Shown: positions 7,836 through 15,197, counted from the stretch's first letter. The stretch: DNA of 21,369 nt from JBKEAR01 sp047972425 (GCA_047972425.1 JBKEAR010000013.1:1-21369), one strand, 5' to 3'. Numbers and translations are program-made. Notes: a model not told the origin generated them from the letters alone.

Positions 7836-8648
7836 TTATTTTTCTAAATTATCTAAAAATTCTATTTGGCAAATCTCGGCCAAGTTGTCATATACATCTT
7901 TGGCCGTTGCCAATAATGCACCCCCTTTGTGCAAGCCGTCATCTTTGAGCGGGTCATTATGCCACCCGCCGGCTTCTTCTACCAATATAAGCCCTGCGCA
8001 ATAATCCCAAGAGCTTACATAAGGATAAAATGCCGCCATAATCCGGCCGCTTGCTACCCATGCCATGTTTAATGCACATGTATATGTGCGGGCAATATGG
8101 ATTTGATGTTCGATTGAACGATGAATAAATTGCTCGGCTATTTGGGCACGCACACCTTTATCGATACCAAAAGCTACCGAGCCACTTTGTAAATTGGCAT
8201 TTTTTATGGCCGTTATCGGCTGCCCGTTACAAAAAGCACCACCATTTTTAACCGCGCTATAAACCTCGTGATGATTCGGGTCCACAATAACACCCAAATA
8301 AGGTTGCCCTTTATATAATACAGCAACCGAAACACACCATAGCGGAATACCATGTAAAAATGCATATGTTCCGTCTATAGGGTCAATAATCCATGTATAT
8401 TCGCCGCCATTAACCACATCATCTTGTTCTTCGCCTAAAATATTATCTTTAGGAAACTCTCGTAAAATTTGGCTACGAATAAAAGCTTCTACCGCACGAT
8501 CTGCCTCTGAGACTAAATCTTGTGGGCTTTTCTTTTGTTCGATATTCAGTGTAGACCATTGTTTAAAATAGCGCATTGCTAAATCACCAGCCTGTTGCGC
8601 AATTTGTTCGATATACTGAGCCCTTAGCTGTAATGTTTGATCAATCAT
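7836..8648 (-). CDS. Inositol-monophosphatase-family phosphatase
   Basis: This is a 270-residue Mg-dependent phosphatase of the IMPase/FBPase superfamily. All metal sites are visible: SEADRAVE (48-55), GEEQDD (72-77), the signature WIIDPIDGTYAF (86-97) and SWDYCAGLILVEEAGG (213-228). The family acts on inositol-1-P, histidinol-P, fructose-1,6-bisP, PAP or other small phosphates, and the substrate cannot be read from sequence. It leads the amino-sugar operon ahead of nagB and the kinase gene, so a sugar-phosphate substrate, or relief of sugar-phosphate stress, is an attractive inference. The ribosome binding site is a modest AGGG about ten bases before the ATG. A minus-strand promoter candidate lies just upstream. 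Confidence 0.85.
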   Translation of the reverse strand: MIDQTLQLRAQYIEQIAQQAGDLAMRYFKQWSTLNIEQKKSPQDLVSEADRAVEAFIRSQILREFPKDNILGEEQDDVVNGGEYTWIIDPIDGTYAFLHGIPLWCVSVAVLYKGQPYLGVIVDPNHHEVYSAVKNGGAFCNGQPITAIKNANLQSGSVAFGIDKGVRAQIAEQFIHRSIEHQIHIARTYTCALNMAWVASGRIMAAFYPYVSSWDYCAGLILVEEAGGWHNDPLKDDGLHKGGALLATAKDVYDNLAEICQIEFLDNLEK

Positions 8649-8685
8649 GATGTGACTACCCTATGGCTATATTTTTATTATTTAA

Positions 8686-8714
8686 TTTTTATCATTATTT
8701 TTAATATGTTTCAA
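8686..8714 (-). promoter_or_regulatory. Candidate promoter of the IMPase-nagB-kinase operon
   Basis: On the minus strand, TTGAAA (8714-8709) and TAAAAA (8691-8686) are separated by 17 bp. That matches the sigma-70 pattern at five and four of six positions. The start of transcription would fall about 30 nt before the ATG at 8648. A/T-rich surroundings make chance matches common, so this is tentative. Confidence 0.35.
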
Positions 8715-8726
8715 CAGTAATGTTCT

Positions 8727-8759
8727 TTTTTGTTGTTTTTTTAAATAATACAACAAAAA
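8727..8759. promoter_or_regulatory. Perfect 10-bp inverted repeat, candidate AgaR operator
   Basis: TTTTTGTTGT (8727-8736) and ACAACAAAAA (8750-8759) are exact reverse complements, 13 bp apart. They lie between the divergent amino-sugar operons and midway between the two candidate -35 boxes. The stem is A/T-rich with no G/C core, so a protein-binding site is more likely than a terminator. A further TTTTTGTTG occurs at 8823-8831 just before agaR. The DeoR-family regulator encoded next to it is the obvious candidate binder; binding is inferred. Confidence 0.45.
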
Positions 8760-8772
8760 TTAACAAAAAATA

Positions 8773-8801
8773 TTGACATATTACGTAAAAAAGGCCAATA
8801 T
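8773..8801 (+). promoter_or_regulatory. Candidate promoter of the aga/PTS operon
   Basis: A consensus TTGACA (8773-8778) is followed after 17 bp by CAATAT (8796-8801). An overlapping AATATAAG could serve as -10 with a longer spacer. The -35 is the best in the intergenic region; the -10 is weak, which would suit a regulated promoter. It lies about 45 bp ahead of the agaR start codon. Confidence 0.45.
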
Positions 8802-8846
8802 AAGCTCATAACACAGGGATTCTTTTTGTTGATATAAGGATAAACC

Positions 8847-9632
8847 ATGAAAAATCTATCAACAGCCAAAAGACGTTACGAAATTCAGAAACGCCTTCAA
8901 GATGAAGGTGCGGTTTCGTCGCAAAAACTAGCCGAAATTTTTAATGTTTCGGTCATGACTATTCGGCGTGATTTAAAATATTTAGATGATAACGGCATTG
9001 CGCTCCGTAATCATGGGGGTGCTATTGCCTCTAATCGCTTTGTATTTGTTAAAAATTTAACCGAGAAATCCAACGAGGCCATCGAGGCTAAAAAGGCTAT
9101 TGGTAAATATGCCGCCGAAAATTTTGTTTTACCCAATAATGAATCAATCATTGTTGATGCTGGCTCCACAACCTTACAATTTGTGCGTTATTTGCCCGAT
9201 ACCCCAATTAATGTCATGACCAACAGCTTAGTTGCCATATCCACTTTGGCCGAACATGTGCATACCAATGTTTATTCGGTGGGTGGCGAATTACAAAAGG
9301 ATATGATGTCCTTTGAAGGGGCAATGAGCGATGAAAATTTGCTCAGTTGTAATTTCTCTAAAGCTTTTATTGGTGTGGATGGTATTGATTTGCATGCCGG
9401 CCTTACCACAACCGAAGAGATTGGCGCACGCCTAACCCGCATTATGGCCGAGCAATCTTTAGAGGTTTATGTTTTAGCCGATACATCAAAATATAACAAA
9501 CGCTCGTTCCGCACGATTTTAAATTTTGACATTATAACAGCCATTGTTTCCAACAAAGGTGTCCCTACCGAATATAAAGAATTTTTTGCTCAAAAAAATA
9601 TTAAACTCATAGAAGTTGATATAGGTGAATAA
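8847..9632 (+). CDS. agaR: DeoR-family transcriptional regulator, AgaR-like
   Basis: This 261-residue repressor has an N-terminal winged helix-turn-helix (RYEIQKRLQDEGAVSSQKLAEIF, then VSVMTIRRDLKYLDDNGIALRNHGGAI, about residues 9-60). A C-terminal DeoR sugar-phosphate sensor domain follows: DAGSTTLQFVRYL near 104-116, MTNSL, VGGELQKDMMSFEG, FIGVDGID near 174-181 and LADTSKYNKRSF near 211-222. In E. coli, AgaR represses the N-acetylgalactosamine/galactosamine genes. This is the first gene of the ten-gene Aga/PTS operon and probably controls its own transcription, perhaps the divergent nagB operon too. AAGGAT lies a few bases before the ATG. Its stop is one base before the next start, so translation of the two is probably coupled. 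The effector (a phosphorylated amino sugar or tagatose-6-P) is inferred from the family. Confidence 0.88.
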   Translation: MKNLSTAKRRYEIQKRLQDEGAVSSQKLAEIFNVSVMTIRRDLKYLDDNGIALRNHGGAIASNRFVFVKNLTEKSNEAIEAKKAIGKYAAENFVLPNNESIIVDAGSTTLQFVRYLPDTPINVMTNSLVAISTLAEHVHTNVYSVGGELQKDMMSFEGAMSDENLLSCNFSKAFIGVDGIDLHAGLTTTEEIGARLTRIMAEQSLEVYVLADTSKYNKRSFRTILNFDIITAIVSNKGVPTEYKEFFAQKNIKLIEVDIGE

Positions 9633-9633
9633 T

Positions 9634-10917
9634 ATGATAGAAAATAAGGTTTATTTGCGCCTACAAGAACATAAAAATACTGGTAAAAAGGGTGTGGTTT
9701 CGGTATGTTCGGCACATCCCTTGGTTTTAGAAGCATCGGCCGAGTTAGCTAAAGAATATAATGATATTTTACTGATTGAATCGACCTCGAACCAAGTGGA
9801 TCAGTTTGGCGGATATACTGGCTTAAAACCCCATGAATTTGTGGCTAAAGTTAAAGCGATTATAGAGCCCGCAAATATTGCCCCCGATACTTTGGTTTTT
9901 GGCGGCGATCATTTAGGCCCCAATGCATGGCAAAAATTACCGGCTGCCGAGGCTATGGAAAATTCCAAAGAGCTTATCCGCCTTTATATTCAGGCCGGAT
10001 ACACAAAAATTCATTTAGATTGTAGCATGTCTTGCGCCGATGACCCAAAAATTCTGCCTGATGGAATAGTTGCCGAGCGTGCAGCGATTTTATGCAAAAT
10101 TGCCCAAGATACCTTAAAAGAAGCGGCTTTTAACCATCGGGTGATTTATATTATCGGAACCGAGGTTCCCACCCCCGGTGGTGCTTTAGAAGAACATGAT
10201 AGCATTACCCCCACCACCAAGAAAGCCGCATTAAAAACTTACCAAATACATAAAGATATTTTTGCCCAACATGGTTTAGCGGATGTTTGGGGCAATATTA
10301 TTGCTTTGGTTGTTCAGCCCGGTGTGGAGTTTGACCATGATACAATTTTTGATTACGCTCCTGAAAAAGCGGTTGATTTATCTAAAGCTTTAACCGATAT
10401 GGAACATTTTGTGTACGAAGCCCATTCGACCGATTATCAAAAGGACAAAGCTTTTAAACAGCTTGTTCATGACCATTTTGCCATATTAAAGGTTGGCCCT
10501 GCCCTCACCTTTGCCATGCGCGAAGCCTTATTTAGCTTAGATAATATGGAAAAAGAAATTTATGGCCAAGATGCAAAAGGTCACTTGCAAGAAACCATTG
10601 AACAAACAATGCTTACAGAGCCTAAATATTGGCAAAGCCATTATGATGGCACAGCCGATGAACAAAAATTTGCCCGCAAATATAGTTTTTCGGATCGCAT
10701 TCGTTATTACTGGGGATTTTCAGAAGTTGAAGCCGCGGTGGAGCGCATGTTCAATCAGCTGAACCAAAAGGAAATTCCGATTTCGCTTTTAAAACAATAT
10801 ATGCCCGATGCTTATGTGGAAATTCGGGAAAATCGCTTGAAAAACGAGCCAAAATCCTTATGTAAATTTTATATCAAACAGGCCTTAAAACCATATTTTG
10901 AAGCGACAACGAAATAA
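9634..10917 (+). CDS. kbaZ: GatZ/KbaZ family protein: tagatose-bisphosphate aldolase accessory subunit or tagatose-6-P 4-epimerase
   Basis: The 427 residues align along their whole length with E. coli GatZ/KbaZ (about 420-426). Motifs in order are SVCSAHPLVLEA (23-34), ESTSNQVDQFGGYTGL (49-64), GGDHLGPN (90-97), LDCSMSCADD (128-137), GTEVPTPGG (175-183), VVQPGVEFDHD, VYEAHSTDYQ, HFAILKVGPALTFA and SDRIRYYW. GatZ/KbaZ stabilises the class II aldolase GatY/KbaY, but no such aldolase gene is present here. A family branch known from Agrobacterium is a tagatose-6-P 4-epimerase making fructose-6-P, and this protein may do the same. I chose ATG 9634, one base after the agaR stop, because AGGTG lies six bases before it. 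A GTG at 9625 is an alternative that would overlap agaR. It is 19 bp ahead of agaS. Confidence 0.9.
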   Translation: MIENKVYLRLQEHKNTGKKGVVSVCSAHPLVLEASAELAKEYNDILLIESTSNQVDQFGGYTGLKPHEFVAKVKAIIEPANIAPDTLVFGGDHLGPNAWQKLPAAEAMENSKELIRLYIQAGYTKIHLDCSMSCADDPKILPDGIVAERAAILCKIAQDTLKEAAFNHRVIYIIGTEVPTPGGALEEHDSITPTTKKAALKTYQIHKDIFAQHGLADVWGNIIALVVQPGVEFDHDTIFDYAPEKAVDLSKALTDMEHFVYEAHSTDYQKDKAFKQLVHDHFAILKVGPALTFAMREALFSLDNMEKEIYGQDAKGHLQETIEQTMLTEPKYWQSHYDGTADEQKFARKYSFSDRIRYYWGFSEVEAAVERMFNQLNQKEIPISLLKQYMPDAYVEIRENRLKNEPKSLCKFYIKQALKPYFEATTK

Positions 10918-10936
10918 GACAAATAAAGGGAAAAAA

Positions 10937-12121
10937 ATGTATTTAGGAAAAAATATCGATGAGCTTAAACAGGCCAAGGCTTTTCATACCGCCAAAGAGA
11001 TTTGCCAACAAGGCAAAGTATGGCGTAAGCTAGCCCTTTTGGTCGAAAATATCGATACGGATTTGGTAAAAACACTCGAGAAAATCACCTATGATAAAAA
11101 TGCACAAATCATCTTAACTGGCGCCGGAACATCGGCTTATATCGGCAATATTTTGGCTTTAGCTTTAGATAATATATGTGCCGCTCAAGTGCGCTCTATC
11201 CCTACAACCGATATTGTGAGCCAACCGGGGTCGTATTTTACCGACAAAAGTAAAGGTGTGGTTATATCTTTTGGTCGCTCTGGTAGTAGCCCCGAAAGCA
11301 TCGATGCCGTGGAAAAAATAGAGCAAATTGCCCCCAATATGCACCATATTTATGTTACATGTAATAAAAATGGCGGCTTGGCACAGCGGGTAGAGCAAAA
11401 TAAGCGGGCATATTTATGCCTAATGCCCGAGGAAACCCACGATGTTAGCTTTGTGATGTCATCGAGTTTTAGCTCAATGTTGTTATTTACATATGGGCTT
11501 TTTGTTAAAACAATTTTGGGCGAAACCGATTTTGATTATACCACTTTGGCGCTACAAAGCGATGAGATTGCCCATAATTTTTATCATAATCGTTTATTCG
11601 AAAAGATAGAACAAATTGAACGCATTGTTTATTTAGGCAGCAATAATCTTTATGGCGCTGCCCAAGAATCCGCCCTTAAAGCGGTCGAGATGACAACCGG
11701 GCAAATCATTACCATGGCCGAAACCAGTTTGGGCTTTCGCCATGGGCCAAAATCGATTGTGAATGATAAAACACTCATTTGTGTTTTTGTAAGCAATGAT
11801 CCTTATACCCAATTATTCGATAAAGATATTATTAACGAGCTTGCCCAAGATGACGATATGTTGCAAATTGTTGTATTTGCCAATGAGGCTTTTTTTGCGG
11901 AATATCCTCTGAGCCAAGATAATATTATTCGGGTGGCTTTACGCAAAGAGCTCACCCATTATAACGATGCATTAATGGGGGCAATTTTTGTAAATTTTGC
12001 CCAAATTATTGGTTTTAACATTGCTACATATTTAGGTTTTTCACCCGATGACCCCTGCCCCACCGGCCAAGTGAACCGTGTGGTACAAGGTGTAACAATT
12101 TACGATTATCCAAAAAAGTAA
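10937..12121 (+). CDS. agaS: AgaS: galactosamine-6-phosphate deaminase/isomerase (SIS domains)
   Basis: This 394-residue cytoplasmic protein has two SIS (sugar isomerase) domains. The first carries ILTGAGTSAYIG (59-70) and SFGRSGSSPES (111-121). The second carries VYLGSNNLYGAAQESALKA and MTTGQIITMAETSLGFRHGP. This is the AgaS layout of the Aga operon. AgaS converts galactosamine-6-P to tagatose-6-P and ammonia, the role NagB plays for the gluco epimer. The frame is open 13 codons further upstream (10898) into the end of kbaZ. ATG 10937 is preferred because AAAGGG precedes it closely and the upstream extension is Lys/Asn-rich and unlike the family. The downstream PTS IIB gene begins 15 bp later behind GGGAGG. 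Confidence 0.9.
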   Translation: MYLGKNIDELKQAKAFHTAKEICQQGKVWRKLALLVENIDTDLVKTLEKITYDKNAQIILTGAGTSAYIGNILALALDNICAAQVRSIPTTDIVSQPGSYFTDKSKGVVISFGRSGSSPESIDAVEKIEQIAPNMHHIYVTCNKNGGLAQRVEQNKRAYLCLMPEETHDVSFVMSSSFSSMLLFTYGLFVKTILGETDFDYTTLALQSDEIAHNFYHNRLFEKIEQIERIVYLGSNNLYGAAQESALKAVEMTTGQIITMAETSLGFRHGPKSIVNDKTLICVFVSNDPYTQLFDKDIINELAQDDDMLQIVVFANEAFFAEYPLSQDNIIRVALRKELTHYNDALMGAIFVNFAQIIGFNIATYLGFSPDDPCPTGQVNRVVQGVTIYDYPKK

Positions 12122-12136
12122 AAAAGGGAGGCTTAC

Positions 12137-12610
12137 ATGCCAAATATATTACTCACTCGAATTGATAACCGCCTTATTCATGGCCAAGTCGGAATGACAT
12201 GGGTTAACTGGCTCGGTGCTAATCTGGTTTTGGTTGCCGATGATCTTTTAGCCAATGATGAGGTTCAGCAAAATTTAATGGATATGGCTTTGCCCAATGG
12301 TGTGCAATCGCGCTATTTTACCTTGCAAAAAACCATTGATATTATCCATAAGGCCGCAAGCCACCAAAAAATATTTCTTGTTTGTCGCACGCCCGAGGCC
12401 GTTTTAACCCTCGTAGAAGGCGGTGTGCCCATTAAACAAGTGAATGTTGGGAATTTGCATTTTGCCGAAGGTAAAAAACAAATTTCTAAAACCGTTAGTG
12501 TCGATGACAACGATATTCGCTGTTTTAAAACATTAGCAGATAAGGGTGTTATAAGTACTGTTCAAGGTACGCCAGATGATACAAAAAAAGACATCCTTAC
12601 ACTTTTATAA
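12137..12610 (+). CDS. agaV: PTS mannose-family EIIB component (AgaV/AgaB type)
   Basis: The 157-residue EIIB takes the phosphoryl group from EIIA and passes it to the incoming sugar. The active-site motif RIDNRLIHGQVGMTWV at 8-23 contains the phospho-His (His15). VADDLLANDEVQQNLMDMA and VNVGNLHFAEGKKQISKTV, with the following VSVDD, are typical of the mannose/sorbose/N-acetylgalactosamine family. A separate EIIB polypeptide, not fused to EIIA, is the Aga rather than the E. coli ManX layout. GGGAGG precedes the ATG. Substrate assignment to GalNAc or galactosamine rests on AgaS, AgaR and KbaZ neighbours, not on this sequence. Confidence 0.93.
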   Translation: MPNILLTRIDNRLIHGQVGMTWVNWLGANLVLVADDLLANDEVQQNLMDMALPNGVQSRYFTLQKTIDIIHKAASHQKIFLVCRTPEAVLTLVEGGVPIKQVNVGNLHFAEGKKQISKTVSVDDNDIRCFKTLADKGVISTVQGTPDDTKKDILTLL

Positions 12611-12637
12611 AATATTGATCTTTAAGGGAGATACAAA

Positions 12638-13438
12638 ATGGAAACTATGGATGTAACCTTAATGCAAGCATTAATGGTTGCGATCTTTGCCGGTATTGCC
12701 GGTATTGATCTGTTCGATGTCCTCACGCATATCCATCGGCCGATTATTACTGGCCCGATTGTGGGGATTATTTTAGGAAACCCCGAGGCCGGTTTGGTTG
12801 CCGGGGCAACATTTGAGCTTATGTGGATGGGCTTAGTACCACTTGCCGGCGCCCAACCCCCTAATGTGGTATTGGGCGGTATTATCGGTACAGCCTTTGC
12901 AATTGTTACCGGCCAAACGGCCGAGGCCGCTATTTTAGTTGCCGTACCATTTGCAATTTTTGTTCAAGTCTGCATTACATTCCTCTTTACAGCCTACTCA
13001 CCCATTATGAGTGTGGCCGACAGATATGCCAAAAACCTCAATTTTGCAGGTATTGCCAATATCAACTATTTAGGCATGGCTATATTATTTGTCTTTTACT
13101 CAACAATTGCATTTTCGGTCATTTATTTTGGTGCCGAAAGCGCACAAAATTTAGTGAAAATTATCCCTAACTGGATTACAAACGGCTTACAAATGGCCGG
13201 TGGTTTAATGCCTGCAATCGGTTTTGGTATTTTGCTTAATATTATGTTGCGCAAACAATATGTTGCTTATTTTATTATGGGCTTTTTACTTGCTGCTTAC
13301 TTTAAGCAACCCTTACTTGCCATTGCGCTTGTGGGTGTTGTGTTTGCACTGATTGAATATTTCATTCGCTTTGGTGGCGATAGTGATTCGGGCAAACCTG
13401 CTGTTGCAGCAGCCGCTTCAGAAGAGGAGGGAATTTAA
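12638..13438 (+). CDS. agaW: PTS mannose-family EIIC component (AgaW/AgaC type)
   Basis: This is a 266-residue inner-membrane permease subunit. EIIC and EIID together form the sugar-translocating channel. The N-terminal half has GIAGIDLFDVLTHIHRPIIT (19-38) and the family signature AGATFELMWMGLVPLAGAQP near 55-74. Several hydrophobic helices follow, for example 136-156, 184-200 and 212-240. It ends in a short acidic tail (EEEGI) whose codons contain the AGGAGGG ribosome binding site of the next gene. That gene starts one base after this stop, so the two membrane subunits are almost certainly translationally coupled. Its own start is preceded by AGGGAG. Confidence 0.93.
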   Translation: METMDVTLMQALMVAIFAGIAGIDLFDVLTHIHRPIITGPIVGIILGNPEAGLVAGATFELMWMGLVPLAGAQPPNVVLGGIIGTAFAIVTGQTAEAAILVAVPFAIFVQVCITFLFTAYSPIMSVADRYAKNLNFAGIANINYLGMAILFVFYSTIAFSVIYFGAESAQNLVKIIPNWITNGLQMAGGLMPAIGFGILLNIMLRKQYVAYFIMGFLLAAYFKQPLLAIALVGVVFALIEYFIRFGGDSDSGKPAVAAAASEEEGI

Positions 13439-13439
13439 T

Positions 13440-14402
13440 ATGTCTGATCAAAATTTAACACAAAATACTGAAAATCCGGCTGTTGATCCCGATGTTTATG
13501 AGGATCAAACAATAGAGCATGTCATTACGCCAAAAGATATTAACAAAATGGCTTGGCGCTCATTATTTTTACAAGCCAGCTTTAACTATGAACGTATGCA
13601 GGCCAATGGTTGGTTATATACAATCTTACCGGGTTTACGCAAAATTCATAAAAATAACGATGATGACTTGCGTAAATCAATGGGTATGCATCTCGAATTC
13701 TTTAATACCCACCCATTTTTAGTTACCTTCATTAGCGGCCTTGTATTGGCGATGGAAGAATCTAAAGAGCGTATCTCAACTATCCGCGGTATTAAAGTGG
13801 CCACAATGGGCCCCGGCGGTGGCATTGGCGATGCTGTTTTTTGGCTTACACTCCTTTCTATTTGTGGCGGTGTGGGTGCATCATTCTCGCTTACAGGCTC
13901 ATGGCTTGGCCCCATATTCTTCTTAGTGGCATTTAACCTTGTGCATTTTAGTTTACGTTTTGGTTTAGCCCATTATGGTTACCGCATGGGTGTTTCGGCC
14001 ATTGCCGGCTTAAAAGAACATACCAAGCGCCTTGGCCATGCCGCATCTATCGTCGGTTTAACCGTAATTGGTGCTATGGTTGCTAGCTATGTAAACTTAT
14101 CATCGGGCTTACAGCTCACCCGCTATGTAGAAGGTGTAGCCGAACCCTATGTTTACACAATGCAAGGCAGCTTAATAGACCCAATTATGCCTGCATTACT
14201 CCCCTTACTTTGGACGCTTTATATTTTACGGCGTATCAAAAAAGGTGATTCACCGCTTAAGCTTGTAGGGTTTACCGTATTATTTGGACTATTCTGCACA
14301 TTACTCCCCGTAGTGATGAAAATGTGGTTCAATATCGATATTATCGACCCCGCTGTGCTTCAAGCACGTATACCCGAATTTTTTGCTAAAATGGGCGGGT
14401 AA
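13440..14402 (+). CDS. agaE: PTS mannose-family EIID component (AgaE/AgaD type)
   Basis: This is the 320-residue second membrane subunit of the permease. After a 45-residue hydrophilic acidic lead come WRSLFLQASFNYERMQANGW, HPFLVTFISGLVLAMEE and the family hallmark MGPGGGIGDAVFWL. C-terminal hydrophobic segments follow, ending in a short FFAKMGG tail. A longer frame opens 29 codons earlier inside the EIIC gene. ATG 13440 is preferred because of the AGGAGGG seven bases or so before it and because the upstream extension would be the out-of-frame EIIC tail. The N-terminal lead is longer than I would expect for EIID, whose family members usually begin close to the WRS motif. A 9-bp hairpin separates it from the EIIA gene. 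Confidence 0.92.
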   Translation: MSDQNLTQNTENPAVDPDVYEDQTIEHVITPKDINKMAWRSLFLQASFNYERMQANGWLYTILPGLRKIHKNNDDDLRKSMGMHLEFFNTHPFLVTFISGLVLAMEESKERISTIRGIKVATMGPGGGIGDAVFWLTLLSICGGVGASFSLTGSWLGPIFFLVAFNLVHFSLRFGLAHYGYRMGVSAIAGLKEHTKRLGHAASIVGLTVIGAMVASYVNLSSGLQLTRYVEGVAEPYVYTMQGSLIDPIMPALLPLLWTLYILRRIKKGDSPLKLVGFTVLFGLFCTLLPVVMKMWFNIDIIDPAVLQARIPEFFAKMGG

Positions 14403-14419
14403 TATTTTATAAAACAAAT

Positions 14420-14442
14420 GGGGCTCTTTCATTAAGAGCCCC
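14420..14442 (+). terminator. Intercistronic hairpin between EIID and EIIA genes
   Basis: GGGGCTCTT (14420-14428) pairs perfectly with AAGAGCCCC (14434-14442) around a 5-nt loop. The following bases are TATCTAAA, not a T-run. It is therefore a poor full terminator and more likely a partial terminator or an mRNA processing/3' stabilising structure inside the operon. The EIIA ribosome binding site (AGGAGG) begins about 13 bases after the stem. Confidence 0.6.
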
Positions 14443-14466
14443 TATCTAAACCAAGGAGGCTTATAA

Positions 14467-14928
14467 ATGATAGGTATTATTGTTGCCGGGCACGGCAATT
14501 TTGCAACTGGCATTACTTCCACCGTTAATTTGGTGGCCGGTGAACAAGATGATTATATGGCCGTTGATTTTATTGAGGGCATGAGTGGCGAAGAACTCGT
14601 AGAAAAGATTGACCATGCCATTAAAACACTTAAAACCAACGATATTCTTATCTTTACCGATATTTTAGGTGGTGCACCCTTCCGCTCCGCATCCACATTG
14701 GCGCAATCCGCACCCCATATTACAGATGCAAATATCGAGGTTATTTCGGGCACAAATGCCCAAATGATTTTAGAAGCCTGTTTAGAGCGCGAAGAATATG
14801 ATGATGTAGCATCTCTTGCAAATGACATCATTGTCTCTGGCCGCGAGGGTATATCGAGTTTAAAATTAGAACTTAAAGAAAAGGCTGCACAAAAAGCCGC
14901 ACAAAATACTGAAGACGGAGGAATTTAA
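14467..14928 (+). CDS. agaF: PTS mannose-family EIIA component (AgaF type)
   Basis: The 153-residue EIIA receives phosphate from HPr on His9, in the motif GIIVAGHGNFATGI (3-16), and hands it to EIIB. ILIFTDILGGAPFRSAS near 60-76 and VISGTNAQMILEAC near 98-111 complete the fold typical of the mannose-family IIA domain. It has a C-terminal Lys/Ala-rich tail (KEKAAQKAAQNTEDGGI) of about 20 residues beyond the domain. The last codons of that tail include GGAGG, which acts as the ribosome binding site of the HPr gene two bases downstream. AGGAGG also precedes this gene's own ATG, just after the hairpin. Confidence 0.93.
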   Translation: MIGIIVAGHGNFATGITSTVNLVAGEQDDYMAVDFIEGMSGEELVEKIDHAIKTLKTNDILIFTDILGGAPFRSASTLAQSAPHITDANIEVISGTNAQMILEACLEREEYDDVASLANDIIVSGREGISSLKLELKEKAAQKAAQNTEDGGI

Positions 14929-14930
14929 TA

Positions 14931-15197
14931 ATGGAATCAACCCAAGTAACCATCATCAATCAATCGGGCTTACATACGCGCCCAGGTAAAGATTTTGTTC
15001 AGTTAGCTAAAAAATACGAAAGCAAAATCATTATTGTAAAAGATGCTATTGAATATAACGGAAAATCCCTATTAAAATTAATGAAAGCCGGAATATCAAA
15101 AGGCGAAGAAATTACAATTAAAGCCGATGGAGAAGATGAAAAAGCCGCTATAGAAGCTTTAAAATCTTATGTCGAAAATCTCGACCCCGAGGCATAA
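14931..15197 (+). CDS. ptsH: HPr-like phosphocarrier dedicated to this PTS
   Basis: This is an 88-residue HPr, the cytoplasmic carrier between EI and EIIA. The active-site motif SGLHTRPGKDFV (12-23) has the phosphorylated His15 and the adjacent Arg17. A serine is present at position 46 (NGKSLLKLM), the regulatory Ser of HPr kinase/phosphorylase systems, although no such kinase gene is in the window. It lies between the EIIA and EI genes, two bases after the EIIA stop and 24 bp before EI, so it is made with its partners. Standard HPr has Ala-Ala or similar after TRP where this one has Gly-Lys, a small divergence near the active centre. Confidence 0.94.
   Translation: MESTQVTIINQSGLHTRPGKDFVQLAKKYESKIIIVKDAIEYNGKSLLKLMKAGISKGEEITIKADGEDEKAAIEALKSYVENLDPEA

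Noticed and set aside
8823..8831. A third TTTTTGTTG word as part of a multi-site operator
   Set aside because: It is a single 9-base A/T-rich match and lies within the likely agaR leader; mentioned only as support, not called as a site.
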